From NCBI GenBank assembly GCA_963731205.1, contig CAVSUJ010000001.1, positions 806,001 through 870,000 on the forward strand: DNA of 64,000 bases, in the 5' to 3' direction. Below the pieces are notes generated by a model. It did no database searches, was not told where the DNA came from, and saw only the letters and a list, made by a program, of their open reading frames with translations. Within the stretch, counting starts at the first letter, position 1. Every line of letters starts with the position of its first letter. This document shows positions 51,921 through 60,992 of this stretch, piece by piece. Origin of the DNA: DATAZK01 sp963731205. GTDB lineage: Bacteria; Actinomycetota; Actinomycetes; Frankiales; Frankiaceae. Both the position numbers and the translations under genes were made by a program.

Positions 51921-53198
51921 CTATAACCCGGGCGGCGTCAGATCCGGTGTGACATTGGGCGCTCGCAAGGACGACATGATGGCGACCGTGCGTTGGAACG
52001 AGGCAGCGAGCTGCTGCTTGAAAGCTGCGCTGAATGCTGGGTTTTCGTAGGCCGCCGCGTCGGGGTAGATGACGTAGCCACCGGCCCGGTCGACCCACGT
52101 CGGCGTGTACGTGATGCTGCCGACCGACCACTTCCCCGCGGTGTCGACGAAGTGCAGCGTGACGATGACACCGTCCTGGGACGAGACCGGGCAGCACTCC
52201 CCCGACTGGTTGGACAGCAAATTGCCGGTGCCGTAGACGACGTACTTGGTGCCGATCTTCTCCACCGGCTGCACGACGTGGACGTGGCCGCCGACGATCG
52301 CATCGACGTAGGGCGACGCGAGAATCTGGGTCGCCTCCGCACGCTGCTCCGGAGTCGCCGTCGCCTGGTACTCCTCGCCCCAGTGCATCTGGACGATGAC
52401 GATCTGGGCGCCGTCGTCCTTCGCGGCCTTCGCGTCAGCGAGGATCTGCGGGACGTTGATCAGGTTGACCAGATAGGGCTGGTTCGCCGGCAGGACGAAG
52501 CCGTTGAGACCGTACGTGTAGTCCAGCAGGGCGATCTTGACCCCGCGCACGGTGTGGACCTCGGGTAGGCGGGTCGCCGCGGAGGTAGCCGTTCCCGCAT
52601 GCTCGACGTGGACCGCGTCGAACGCCGCAATCGTGTCGGCGACGCCCTGGGCGCCGTGGTCGTAACTGTGGTTGGACGCCGTGGAGCAGCCGTCGTAACC
52701 GGCGTCTGCGACGGCATTGGCGATCTCGTGCGGGGAGTTGAAGACGGGGTATCCCGAAAGCCCGACATCGGTCAACGTGAGCGCCGTCTCCTGGTGGCAG
52801 ATCGCCAGATCAGCAGCCGAAAGCTGCGGCTTGATCTGGGCGAACATCGGACGGAAGTCGTAGGCGAGCCCGGTGGCGCGGCCGTCGACGGCCGCCTGGT
52901 CGTACACCGGGGCGTGCAGCAGGATGTCGCCGGTGAACGCCACGGTGATCGGCTTCGGCGGGGGCGGCGGGGTGGGCGAAGGGGTCGGACTCGGCGAGGG
53001 CGACGCACTCTTGCTGACCGAACCCCCGGATGAGGCATTGGTCGGGGTGCCGCCGCCGCTGGAGCAACCCGCCGCCACGACGGCGGCGACGACGAGGCAG
53101 CCGCCGAAGGCCATCGAGCGCGTCCGCCGGTGAAAGAAGCCGGTGCGGGCTGAAGAACGGAGAGCCGAGCGCTGCGACAGTCGGGGCACGGGCCTCAT
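51921..53198 (-). CDS. CapA-like lipoprotein (PGA_cap metallophosphatase fold)
   Basis: A 425-aa exported protein. Lipobox VVAAGC places the lipid on Cys45 of this form. A Ser/Pro-rich linker is followed by the CapA domain: VAFTGDILLHAPVYD, HQETALT, STASNHSYDHGAQGVADT, IVQMHWGEEYQ, VGGHVHVVQPVEKIGTKYVVYGTGNLL. These metal-site motifs are those of the calcineurin-like fold. CapA in Bacillus is needed for poly-gamma-glutamate capsule; capB/C partners are absent, so the substrate is unknown. ATG 53198 is preferred over the upstream TTG 53246. Confidence 0.88.
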   Translation of the reverse strand: MRPVPRLSQRSALRSSARTGFFHRRTRSMAFGGCLVVAAVVAAGCSSGGGTPTNASSGGSVSKSASPSPSPTPSPTPPPPPKPITVAFTGDILLHAPVYDQAAVDGRATGLAYDFRPMFAQIKPQLSAADLAICHQETALTLTDVGLSGYPVFNSPHEIANAVADAGYDGCSTASNHSYDHGAQGVADTIAAFDAVHVEHAGTATSAATRLPEVHTVRGVKIALLDYTYGLNGFVLPANQPYLVNLINVPQILADAKAAKDDGAQIVIVQMHWGEEYQATATPEQRAEATQILASPYVDAIVGGHVHVVQPVEKIGTKYVVYGTGNLLSNQSGECCPVSSQDGVIVTLHFVDTAGKWSVGSITYTPTWVDRAGGYVIYPDAAAYENPAFSAAFKQQLAASFQRTVAIMSSLRAPNVTPDLTPPGL

Positions 53199-53306
53199 CC
53201 TGCCTGCCGAAAGGCAAAGCCGGCGTCTGAACTCACGGCGTTTCAATGTCCTTTTGCGCTTTCGGTGAGCCTAGGCTGCGACGCGTGAAGGGCGTGTGAG
53301 GGGCGC

Positions 53307-54089
53307 GTGAAACGTCTCGCATCAGCGATCGCGTTCGTGGCGCTAGCCGGTTGCGGGGCCGCGAGCGTCCCGAAGGCGGCACATCAGGAGCGCGCAGTCA
53401 GTGGCTCCGTCACCCACGCCTCGGCGCCGGCATCCACCCGGGTGCGCCCGAGCCCTGCGCCGTCGTCGTCATCACCTGTGACGAGCGCACCTCACCACCA
53501 GAGCGTCATCATCGCGGGCGATTCCATCCCCGAGGACCTCGGCCCGATGATCACCCGCACGCTCGACGGGCCGCTGTTCTCCGGCCACACGGAGTCGCAC
53601 CCGATCACCGGCCTGGTCCGTGACGACTACTACGACTGGCCCGCTGCCGCGCGCAAGATCGCGGCCGAGCACCCCGATACCGTGATCATGATGCTCGGCG
53701 GCAATGACAATCAGCCGATCACGCTGCCCTCCGGTACCCACTTGGCGCCCGCGAGCGCCGCCTGGGACACCGAATACGCCCGCCGTGCAGGTCTGGTCAT
53801 GGATGCGCTGCTGGACGGCGGAGTCCATCGCGTCTACTGGCTCACCCTGCCGACCACCGACCTGCCCGGCATGAACGGCGCCGTCGCCGCCATGGGGCAG
53901 GCCGTCCGGACCGCGGCGAAGAGCCGGCCGGGCGTCACGGTGTACGACACCGACGTCCTGCTCGGCGCCAACGCTGGAACCCCCGTCGCCCACCAGCCCG
54001 ACGGGATCCACCTGTCGACGCTCGGGTCGCAGATGATCTCCAACGCGCTGATCGGGCGCCTGCGCATCGACGGCGGCACCGCCACTTAG
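53307..54089 (+). CDS. SGNH-like lipoprotein
   Basis: A 260-aa exported protein, divergent from capA. Lipobox ALAGC, lipidated Cys16. After a Ser/Pro-rich region, block I is SVIIAGDSIPEDL with the nucleophile Ser, block III is MMLGGNDNQ with Asn, and the final DGIHLSTLG gives the Asp-x-x-His pair. It resembles the DUF459/SGNH group seen near cell-surface polysaccharide genes; the ester substrate is unknown. GTG 53307 has GAGGGG close upstream. Confidence 0.85.
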   Translation: MKRLASAIAFVALAGCGAASVPKAAHQERAVSGSVTHASAPASTRVRPSPAPSSSSPVTSAPHHQSVIIAGDSIPEDLGPMITRTLDGPLFSGHTESHPITGLVRDDYYDWPAAARKIAAEHPDTVIMMLGGNDNQPITLPSGTHLAPASAAWDTEYARRAGLVMDALLDGGVHRVYWLTLPTTDLPGMNGAVAAMGQAVRTAAKSRPGVTVYDTDVLLGANAGTPVAHQPDGIHLSTLGSQMISNALIGRLRIDGGTAT

Positions 54090-54111
54090 CAAAACGGGTC
54101 GGGGATTCGGC

Positions 54112-54459
54112 TCAGTCCGGGTCGATGATCCGGGGCTCGCGGGCGGGGGCGAGCCCGGGCGTCTCGCGCGGCGCCGGCGGCTCGAAGGCGGCATGGCGGA
54201 CGGCGGTGACCCGCTTCGGCGCATTGGCCAGCACGACGGCAAGCCACGGCATCATGATCGCGACGCCGATCGCGAACCACCGGGCGGCACCATGGAACAG
54301 CAGCGTGGCGGCGACGAAGCAGACCGCCCGGAAGAGCATCGCGATGATGTAGCGACGCTCCCGGTCGCGGATCTCAGCCGTGCGCGACGAGCCGAGGTCG
54401 GTGATCACGACCGATTGGCGACGCTTACGCGGAGAGCCGGGCTGCGTCACCTGTGTCAC
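54112..54459 (-). CDS. DUF3099 membrane protein
   Basis: A 115-aa actinobacterial protein. The family motif SVVITDLGSSRTAEIRDRERRYIIAM is followed by two membrane helices (about 42-58 and 63-82) and a Pro/Arg-rich tail. The function is not known in any species. It converges on the SGNH gene, 22 bases apart. Confidence 0.85.
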   Translation of the reverse strand: MTQVTQPGSPRKRRQSVVITDLGSSRTAEIRDRERRYIIAMLFRAVCFVAATLLFHGAARWFAIGVAIMMPWLAVVLANAPKRVTAVRHAAFEPPAPRETPGLAPAREPRIIDPD

Positions 54460-54484
54460 CCGTTCAGTGTGAACCGCATGGCGA

Positions 54485-54985
54485 TTAATCGCACCTTTCG
54501 GACTCTACGTTCGCCGCCGGCATAGCCGACAACGACCGCCCGAGGTGTACCGCGAGGCTCTGACCTGCATATTGACCGAAGGACGGGATCGGCTCATATC
54601 CCGAAGTCAGGTAAAGCGTGACAGCTTCCGGCTGCATGGTTCCGGTCTCGAGCCACATCTGCTCGTAACCCAGCGCCTGGGCCTCACGTTCGCAGGCGGC
54701 GAGCAGCGCACGGGCGATCCCCCGGCCACGCGCGTCCGGACGCACGTACATCCGCTTGAGCTCCGCCGCCCGCGCGTCGATGCGCCGCAGCCCGACGCAG
54801 CCCACCGGTTCCCCGTCGAGCGTCGCCAGCAGCATCTGCCCGCCCGGTCCGTCGAACTCCGCTGCCGGCGCGTGCACCGGATCGCCGCCGCTGCCATAAC
54901 GGACCGCGAGATCGGCGTCGAGCTCGTCGACCAGTTCGGCGGCCAGGGCGAACGGGACGGGCGAGATGGTCAGCGACCCCGCCAC
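54485..54985 (-). CDS. GNAT-family N-acetyltransferase
   Basis: A 166-aa acetyltransferase. GGQMLLATLDGEPVGCVGLR and the acetyl-CoA loop MYVRPDARGRGIARALLAACE (motif A) are clear; LETGTMQPEAVTLYLTSGYEPI is motif B. The substrate is unknown. Its GTG start overlaps the end of the enoyl-CoA hydratase gene by 16 bases. Confidence 0.88.
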   Translation of the reverse strand: MAGSLTISPVPFALAAELVDELDADLAVRYGSGGDPVHAPAAEFDGPGGQMLLATLDGEPVGCVGLRRIDARAAELKRMYVRPDARGRGIARALLAACEREAQALGYEQMWLETGTMQPEAVTLYLTSGYEPIPSFGQYAGQSLAVHLGRSLSAMPAANVESERCD

Positions 54986-55773
54986 ACCGGCGCCCGCTTC
55001 TCGGCGAACGCCCGGGCGCCCTCTTTGGCGTCCTCGCTGCGCAGGACCGGACGCACGATGCCCTCCTGTGCCTGCTGGGCCTCCTCATCCGACCAGCCAT
55101 GGGCTCGGCGCACGACGTCCTTGCTCGCGATGACGGCCATCGGCCCGTTGGCGGCGATCCTGCTCGCGAACTCCAGCGCCGCGTCCAGGGCACCGCCCGT
55201 CGGCGTCAGCTTGTTGACCAGTCCGAGCTCGTACGCGCGCGGCGCCTGGACCGGATCGCCGGTCAGCACCAGCTCCATCGCCACGTGGTACGGGATCCGC
55301 AGCGGCAGCCGGAACAGCCCACCCGCCGCGGCCGCCAAGCCGCGCTTGACCTCCGGGATGCCGAATTTGGCCGATTCGGCGGCGACCACCAGGTCACAGG
55401 ACAGGACGATCTCGCAGCCGCCGGCCAGCGCCCAGCCTTCCACCGCTGCGATGAGCGGCTTCTTGGGCGGCGCGAACGCAAGCCCCGCGAAGCCGCGCCC
55501 CGGGACGTACGGATCCTCCCCGCGCACGAAGGCCTTCAGGTCCATCCCGGCACAGAACGTCCCCTCGGCGCCGGTCAGGATCGCCGCCCGGATCTCGGGG
55601 TTGGCATCGAGCTCCTCCATCGCTGCGGCGATGCCGTCCGACACCGCCCGCGTGATCGCGTTGCGTGCATGGGGCCGGTTGATGGTGACGAGCAGGACAT
55701 CACCCTGCGGGCCGCGGCGTTCGGTCAGGAGCGGATGGGCTTCCGCATCTGGTGCAGTGGTCACGTCCGCCAT
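54970..55773 (-). CDS. Enoyl-CoA hydratase/isomerase family protein
   Basis: A 267-aa crotonase-fold enzyme. Oxyanion-hole blocks GTFCAGMDLKAFV and ALAGGCEIVLSCDLVVAAESAKFG are present; the usual hydratase second Glu is seen in FGIPEVKRGL. Typical beta-oxidation or degradation enzyme. It is divergent from the acyl-CoA dehydrogenase, the starts being about 65 bases apart, so the two probably share a control region. ATG at 55773. Confidence 0.92.
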   Translation of the reverse strand: MADVTTAPDAEAHPLLTERRGPQGDVLLVTINRPHARNAITRAVSDGIAAAMEELDANPEIRAAILTGAEGTFCAGMDLKAFVRGEDPYVPGRGFAGLAFAPPKKPLIAAVEGWALAGGCEIVLSCDLVVAAESAKFGIPEVKRGLAAAAGGLFRLPLRIPYHVAMELVLTGDPVQAPRAYELGLVNKLTPTGGALDAALEFASRIAANGPMAVIASKDVVRRAHGWSDEEAQQAQEGIVRPVLRSEDAKEGARAFAEKRAPVWRGR

Positions 55774-55837
55774 CTTGCCTGTACCGCGCGTACGCAAATG
55801 AAGGGGTTGCGAGCTGGTGATATGGCACCCTGACGGT

Positions 55838-56986
55838 GTGAAACGCGCCATTTTTGACGACGAGCATCTCGCCTTCCGCGAGCTCTGCCACGATTTCCTG
55901 CTTCGCGAAGCTGCGCCGCACACCGCCGAGTGGGAGAGCGCCGGCATCGTCGACAAACAGATCTGGAAGCAGGCCGGCGCGACCGGGCTGCTCGGCTTCG
56001 AGGCGCCGGAGCAGTTCGGCGGCGCCGGCATCAAGGACTTCCGCTACAACGCGATCCTCAGCGAGGAGATCACCGCGACGGGCACCGTAGGCGTCGGTTT
56101 CACGCTGCACAACGACATCTGCGCGCCCTATCTCCTGACGCTCACGAACGATGAGCAGAAGGCCCGCTGGCTGCCTGGCTTCGTCTCCGGAGAGCTCGTC
56201 ACCGCCATCGGCATGACCGAGCCGCAGGCCGGGTCCGATCTGCAGGGCATCCGCACCACGGCCCGTCCGACCGACAACGGTGACGGCTGGATCCTCAATG
56301 GTTCCAAGACTTTCATCACCAACGGCATCCATTCCGACCTCGTGATCGTGGTGGCCAAGACCGACCCCGAAGCCGGCCATCGCGGTATGAGCCTGCTCGT
56401 CGTGGAGCGCGGGATGCCCGGCTTCGAGCGCGGACGCAACCTGGCGAAGGCCGGCCAGCACGCCCAGGACACGGCGGAGCTCTTCTTCTCCGACGTACAC
56501 GTGCCTCGCGCGAATTTGCTGGGCGAGGAGGGCCGCGGCTTCATCTACCTGATGGAGAACCTGCCGCAGGAGCGGCTGTCCATCGCCGTCGCCGCCGTCG
56601 CCGGGATGGAACGGGCGATCGAGCTCACCCGCGCCTACGCCAGCGAGCGCACGGCGTTCGGCAAGCCGGTCGGCACGTTCCAGGCCAGCCGCTTCGCCAT
56701 CGCCGAGATGGTCACCAAGACCCGCGCCGCGCGCAGCTACGTCGATCAATGCATCCTGGCGCTGAACGCCGGAGAGCTCACCGCTGATGAGGCCGCCGGG
56801 GTCAAGTACTGGACCACCGATGTCCTCGCCGAGGTCGCTGACGCAGCGGTCCAGCTGCACGGCGGCTACGGCTACATGGACGAGTACGAGGTCAGCCGGA
56901 TCTGGCGCGATGCCCGCGTCACGCGCATCTACGGCGGCACCAACGAGATCATGAAAGAGATCGTCGGGCGCTCGCTCGGCTTCTGA
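55838..56986 (+). CDS. Acyl-CoA dehydrogenase
   Basis: FAD enzyme (382 aa) that oxidises acyl-CoA to enoyl-CoA, the substrate of the neighbouring hydratase. MTEPQAGSDLQGIRTTA and NGSKTFITNGIHSDLVIV are the FAD/substrate motifs; YASERTAFGKPVGTFQ and QLHGGYGYMDEYEVSRIWRDARVTRIYGGTNEIMKEIVGR form the C-terminal domain, with the catalytic Glu in GGTNEI. GTG at 55838 gives the usual N-terminus (MKRAIFDDEHLAFR); an in-frame GTG at 55817 is possible. Electron-transfer partners are elsewhere. Confidence 0.94.
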   Translation: MKRAIFDDEHLAFRELCHDFLLREAAPHTAEWESAGIVDKQIWKQAGATGLLGFEAPEQFGGAGIKDFRYNAILSEEITATGTVGVGFTLHNDICAPYLLTLTNDEQKARWLPGFVSGELVTAIGMTEPQAGSDLQGIRTTARPTDNGDGWILNGSKTFITNGIHSDLVIVVAKTDPEAGHRGMSLLVVERGMPGFERGRNLAKAGQHAQDTAELFFSDVHVPRANLLGEEGRGFIYLMENLPQERLSIAVAAVAGMERAIELTRAYASERTAFGKPVGTFQASRFAIAEMVTKTRAARSYVDQCILALNAGELTADEAAGVKYWTTDVLAEVADAAVQLHGGYGYMDEYEVSRIWRDARVTRIYGGTNEIMKEIVGRSLGF

Positions 56987-57054
56987 TCGGCTCAGGCCAC
57001 CCGTCCTGGCTGCCGACACACGAGGGGACGGTCCGTTCCAACTTCGGAGGCTTC

Positions 57055-57873
57055 GTGGCTTTTGCGCCGCCCGCTTTGCGGCGGTTAGCCCTGGCCGTTG
57101 CCGTCCTGTACGACGTCGACCTGCTCCCCCAGGACGACGGCCTGGTCCTCACCGGCGAGCGGGACATCCACGTGTCGTGGGTGACGCTGGCCGCAGTCCT
57201 CGACGCGTATGACCGCTCCTGCACCGGCGACCCCGCCGAGCAGGGCAGGCTCGAAGCGCTCGCCGCGTGGGTGCTGGCCCGCCGGGCCCTGGCCGCGAGC
57301 GCTACCCAGTTGGTTGCCTTCGGGATTCCCGCCGGGCATGACGGCCATCCCGGGGCGGCCTGGATACGCGAGGTGGTTGCCGGAAACGCGCTCTGCCTCG
57401 GGTTCGGCTACGGACCGGAGGGTGAGGTGCCCAAGCCGGTGCCCGCCGGCGTCCTCGAGCACATGGGCGTGGACCTCGCGCGGACCTGGCAGCAGGTGCG
57501 GTCCGAACTCGAGCGGCTCGGCGCGCTTGCCGCCGAACGCGAGCGGCGCCAGACCCGGCGGGCGATCAAACCGTTCGGCAGCGCTGACGTGGTCACCCTG
57601 CTCGGCAGCGTCAGCCTGCGCCGCGAACTCGTCGCCGCCGAGGCCGACGGAATGATCGCGCTCATCGTCCCGCTGCGCACCCGCGGCTGGCGGGCCACCT
57701 ATGTGAGCGACCCGGCGTACGGGCCGGCACTGGCCGCGGCGATGCCCGAGCTGGAGCGCGGATTCAGCCGTCCACTGCTGGTGACGGCAGAGGAGATCAG
57801 CGAGGTGCGCGCCGGCGGCGATCCGATGCGCGCGCTGCGCACCGAGGACCAGCCGGCCCGACCCCCAGCCTGA
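57055..57873 (+). CDS. Conserved protein of unknown function upstream of dxs
   Basis: A 272-aa protein that I do not recognise. GTG 57055 has a perfect CGGAGG four bases ahead, so it is surely translated. N-terminal hydrophobic LRRLALAVAVLYDVDLLP, an Ala/Leu-rich helical middle and a basic ERERRQTRRAIKPFG stretch are seen; no transmembrane helix or catalytic motif is clear. It converges on dxs with 10 bases between stops. Confidence 0.75.
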   Translation: MAFAPPALRRLALAVAVLYDVDLLPQDDGLVLTGERDIHVSWVTLAAVLDAYDRSCTGDPAEQGRLEALAAWVLARRALAASATQLVAFGIPAGHDGHPGAAWIREVVAGNALCLGFGYGPEGEVPKPVPAGVLEHMGVDLARTWQQVRSELERLGALAAERERRQTRRAIKPFGSADVVTLLGSVSLRRELVAAEADGMIALIVPLRTRGWRATYVSDPAYGPALAAAMPELERGFSRPLLVTAEEISEVRAGGDPMRALRTEDQPARPPA

Positions 57874-57883
57874 ACAGCCTGAT

Positions 57884-59791
57884 TCAGGCTTGTGCGGCGC
57901 CCCGCGCGTCGAGCGTCGGCTCGAGCCGCGCCACCGCCTCCGTCACCCGGCGCGCCACGGCCTGTGCCGAAAGCCCTGCGTCGCTCATCACCTGCGCGCG
58001 CTTGCCCGCCGCGAGGAACTCGCGTGGCAGTCCGATGTCGCGCAGCGGGGTGTCGACCTCGGCGGCGCGCAGCGCGCTGGCAAGCGTGCTCCCGGCTCCG
58101 CCCTGACGCCCGTTGTCCTCGAGCGTGATGACGAGCCTGGCCCGGCGAGCCATTTCGATGAGTTCGTCGCAGACCGGCACGACATACCGCGGGTCGACGA
58201 CGCGCAATTCGATGCCCTGATCGGCCACCCGCTGCGCCACTTCCAGCGCCATCGGCACCATCGCGCCGTACGCCACCAGCAGCGCAGCTTCCTCGCCCTC
58301 CGGATCGCGCATCACGTCGAGTGGTCCTTCCCGGCGCACAGCGGGAAGCGCGTCAGGCAGCAGACCCTTCGGGAAGCGGATCGCCGTCGGGCCATCGGTA
58401 CGCTCCAGCGCCGACTCGAGAGCCTCCTCGAGACGCTCCTCGTCGCGCGGCGCCGCCAGGTCGAGACCGGGCACGACCGGCAGCCATGACAGGTCCCACA
58501 TGCCGTTGTGCGACGCGCCGTCGTCGCCCGTCACGCCGGCGCGGTCCATCACGAAGACAACCGGCAGCTTGTGCAGCGCGACGTCCATCAGCACCTGGTC
58601 GAAAGCACGGTTCAGGAACGTGGCGTACACCGCGACGATGGGCCGCAGCCCGCCCATGGCGAGGCCCGCTGCAGAGGTGACGGCGTGCTGCTCGGCGATG
58701 CCGACGTCGAAGACGCGGTCGGGCCAGCGCTCGGCGAACGGCGCGAGACCGACGGGGTCGAGCATCGACGCGGTGATGGCGACGACATCAGCACGCGCCG
58801 CACCGAGCTGCAGCATCTGCTCGGAGAACGCATTGGTCCAGGTGCGGCCGACGGCGAGCGAGACCGGACGTCCGGTGCGCGGATCGCTGATGCCGACGCT
58901 GTGCATCCGGTCGGTGTCGTGATCCTCTGCGGGCTGGTAGCCCGAGCCCTTCGTCGTGACGCAGTGCACGATGACCGGCGCCCCGAAACCCTTGGCCTTG
59001 CGCAGCGCCGACTCGATGGCGCCGATGTCATGACCATCGACCGGCCCCACGTATTTCAGGCCCAGATCCTCGAACATCGCCTGCGGCTGCACGAGATCCT
59101 TGATGCCGCGCTTGATGCCGTGCAGCGCGTCATACAGCGGTGGACCGACCAGCGGGGTGCGTGCCAGCGCGCTCTTCACCACATCGAGCACCTGCTCGTA
59201 CTGCGGGGTGAGGCGAAGGCCGGCGAGGTGCTGCGCGAGGCCGCCGAGCGTCGGGGCGTACGAGCGGCCGTTGTCGTTGACCACGATCACGACGGGACGC
59301 TCGGCGCCGGCGATGTTGTTCAGCGCCTCCCAGCTCATGCCGCCGGTGAGGGCACCATCGCCGACCACGGCGACGACGTGACGCTTCTCGCCGCGCAGGG
59401 CATAGGCCTTCGCGAGGCCATCAGCGTAGGAAAGTGCCGTAGAAGCATGGGAATTCTCGACGTGGTCGTGCTCGGACTCCTCGCGGCTCGGATAGCCCGA
59501 AAGACCACCCGCTTGGCGCAACGTGTCGAATGCCCCGGCGCGGCCGGTGAGCATCTTGTGGACGTAAGCCTGGTGTCCGGTGTCCCAGAGCAGCGTGTCC
59601 TTGGGTGACTCGAAGATCCGGTGCAGCGCGAGCGTGAGCTCGACCACGCCGAGGTTGGGGCCGAGGTGACCGCCGGTGCGGCAGACCGAATCGACCAGCT
59701 GCTCGCGGATGTCAGCAGCAAGCGTGGTGAGTTGCTCATCCGAAAGGCCTCGAAGGTCAGCGGGCCCGCGTATCTCCGAGAGCGCTGTCAC
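57884..59791 (-). CDS. dxs: 1-deoxy-D-xylulose-5-phosphate synthase
   Basis: First, rate-limiting step of the MEP isoprenoid pathway; TPP enzyme joining pyruvate and glyceraldehyde-3-P. The 635-aa protein has GPNLGVVELTLALH, DTGHQAYVHKMLTGR, the TPP motif VVGDGALTGGMSWEALNNIA, GVTGDDGASHNGMWDLS and the C-terminal EDNGRQGGAGSTLASAL. Start GTG at 59791. Confidence 0.98.
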   Translation of the reverse strand: MTALSEIRGPADLRGLSDEQLTTLAADIREQLVDSVCRTGGHLGPNLGVVELTLALHRIFESPKDTLLWDTGHQAYVHKMLTGRAGAFDTLRQAGGLSGYPSREESEHDHVENSHASTALSYADGLAKAYALRGEKRHVVAVVGDGALTGGMSWEALNNIAGAERPVVIVVNDNGRSYAPTLGGLAQHLAGLRLTPQYEQVLDVVKSALARTPLVGPPLYDALHGIKRGIKDLVQPQAMFEDLGLKYVGPVDGHDIGAIESALRKAKGFGAPVIVHCVTTKGSGYQPAEDHDTDRMHSVGISDPRTGRPVSLAVGRTWTNAFSEQMLQLGAARADVVAITASMLDPVGLAPFAERWPDRVFDVGIAEQHAVTSAAGLAMGGLRPIVAVYATFLNRAFDQVLMDVALHKLPVVFVMDRAGVTGDDGASHNGMWDLSWLPVVPGLDLAAPRDEERLEEALESALERTDGPTAIRFPKGLLPDALPAVRREGPLDVMRDPEGEEAALLVAYGAMVPMALEVAQRVADQGIELRVVDPRYVVPVCDELIEMARRARLVITLEDNGRQGGAGSTLASALRAAEVDTPLRDIGLPREFLAAGKRAQVMSDAGLSAQAVARRVTEAVARLEPTLDARGAAQA

Positions 59792-59921
59792 AGAGCCTCC
59801 TCACGCACTTTGGACATCGGCGGACGTCAGGGCGCAGCACTACCCCAAGGGTCTTGGGCCAGTGTAGAGAAACCGGGCAGCGGGCGCCGTACGGCACGCC
59901 CGACATCAGCCGAGATAGGGC

Positions 59922-60560
59922 TCAGGAACCGGCGAGGCAGCCGGCGAGTGCAGACGTCAGCAGCGGCGAGGCGCCCCCCACCGGGTCGTACGCCGGGCCC
60001 GCCCACTTCCCGGGGAGCGGGATCCCCGGCAGCGGCGTCACCGCTGCCGCGTCGATGCCCTTGAAGCCGTGCCAGTCCCCCTGCTTCCAACCGGTCGTCC
60101 CCGTCTCGGCGATCGCCGCCGCTGACGGTCCGGCGCCGGAGACCAGGAGTACGCGCGCCGTCAGCCTGGGATCGCGCACGTCGAGGTAGTAGACGGCGCC
60201 GATGCCGCCACTGGCCAGCGGACCGGCGAAGTAGCGCACGGCCTTGACGACGTAACCGCTCCCGCCCTGGCTCGACTGCAGCGCATCGATGGCCTGCCGG
60301 TAGAAGTCCGAGCCGGGCGCCGGCTGCACCCAGCCGTTGACGCAGGTGGCACTCTTCTGCCCCGAGCTCACTGCCGCGGTCGCCGGGTTCGTCGGGGTGG
60401 GTGATGCGGTGGGAGACGGGGTCGGGGTGGGCGTCGCTGATTCGGCCAGCCTGGGACTCGGCGTGGTCGAGACATGGCTCGACGAGCCGCACGCCGTCAG
60501 CATCGCGGCAGCCCCGATGACCGCCGCCCAAGCGCGCGGAACCCGGCCGCCTCTGTTCAC
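59922..60560 (-). CDS. Hypothetical lipoprotein
   Basis: A 212-aa protein with a lipoprotein signal (AAMLTAC, Cys24), a Pro/Thr/Ser spacer (about 30-60) and a small domain with two further Cys (ATCVNGWV and AGCLAGS). It shows no catalytic motif that I recognise. Upstream of dxs by 130 bases and downstream of the small conserved gene. GTG start at 60560. Confidence 0.75.
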   Translation of the reverse strand: MNRGGRVPRAWAAVIGAAAMLTACGSSSHVSTTPSPRLAESATPTPTPSPTASPTPTNPATAAVSSGQKSATCVNGWVQPAPGSDFYRQAIDALQSSQGGSGYVVKAVRYFAGPLASGGIGAVYYLDVRDPRLTARVLLVSGAGPSAAAIAETGTTGWKQGDWHGFKGIDAAAVTPLPGIPLPGKWAGPAYDPVGGASPLLTSALAGCLAGS

Positions 60561-60614
60561 GCCATGAAGGTAGGCCCGCTGCCGCGCGCCGGACAGCTGC
60601 CGCGCGGCGTGTCG

Positions 60615-60992
60615 CTAGAGCTTGGGGATGAAGCGCTGCCCGGCCAGCGCGCGCTGCACGAGCTCGACCCCGCGCGCGGCGCGTTCCAGGCGCAGCAGCT
60701 CCCGCTCGTACATCGCCAGCAGCGCGTCGACGGCCTCGGGCGGCAGGCCGCCGGCGAGCTCGCGCAGCTCGGCCCGTGCCGTCGCGGCGCCGTGCCGGCA
60801 GGCCTCGATGCAGGCAGCGACGTTCTCCCCGGCGACCCGGGCCAGCAGCACCGGCCAGCGCTGCAGGACGCCGTAGCCGCGATGGTCCGGCGGGCACAGG
60901 TCATAGAGCCAGCCGATGGCACGCCGCTCCCAGTTCGCGGCACCGGGCGGCGGCAGTTCGGCGGGCCAGCCGGCCGGGATCGTTCCGCTCAC
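60615..60992 (-). CDS. Small conserved actinobacterial protein
   Basis: A 125-aa all-helical protein beginning SGTIPAGWPAELPPPGAANWERRAIGWLYDLCPPDHRGYGVLQRWP. No catalytic motif or signal peptide is apparent. Coupled by overlap to the RNA methyltransferase upstream (60989-60992). Genes of this sort near dxs are common in actinobacteria; role unknown. Confidence 0.75.
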   Translation of the reverse strand: MSGTIPAGWPAELPPPGAANWERRAIGWLYDLCPPDHRGYGVLQRWPVLLARVAGENVAACIEACRHGAATARAELRELAGGLPPEAVDALLAMYERELLRLERAARGVELVQRALAGQRFIPKL

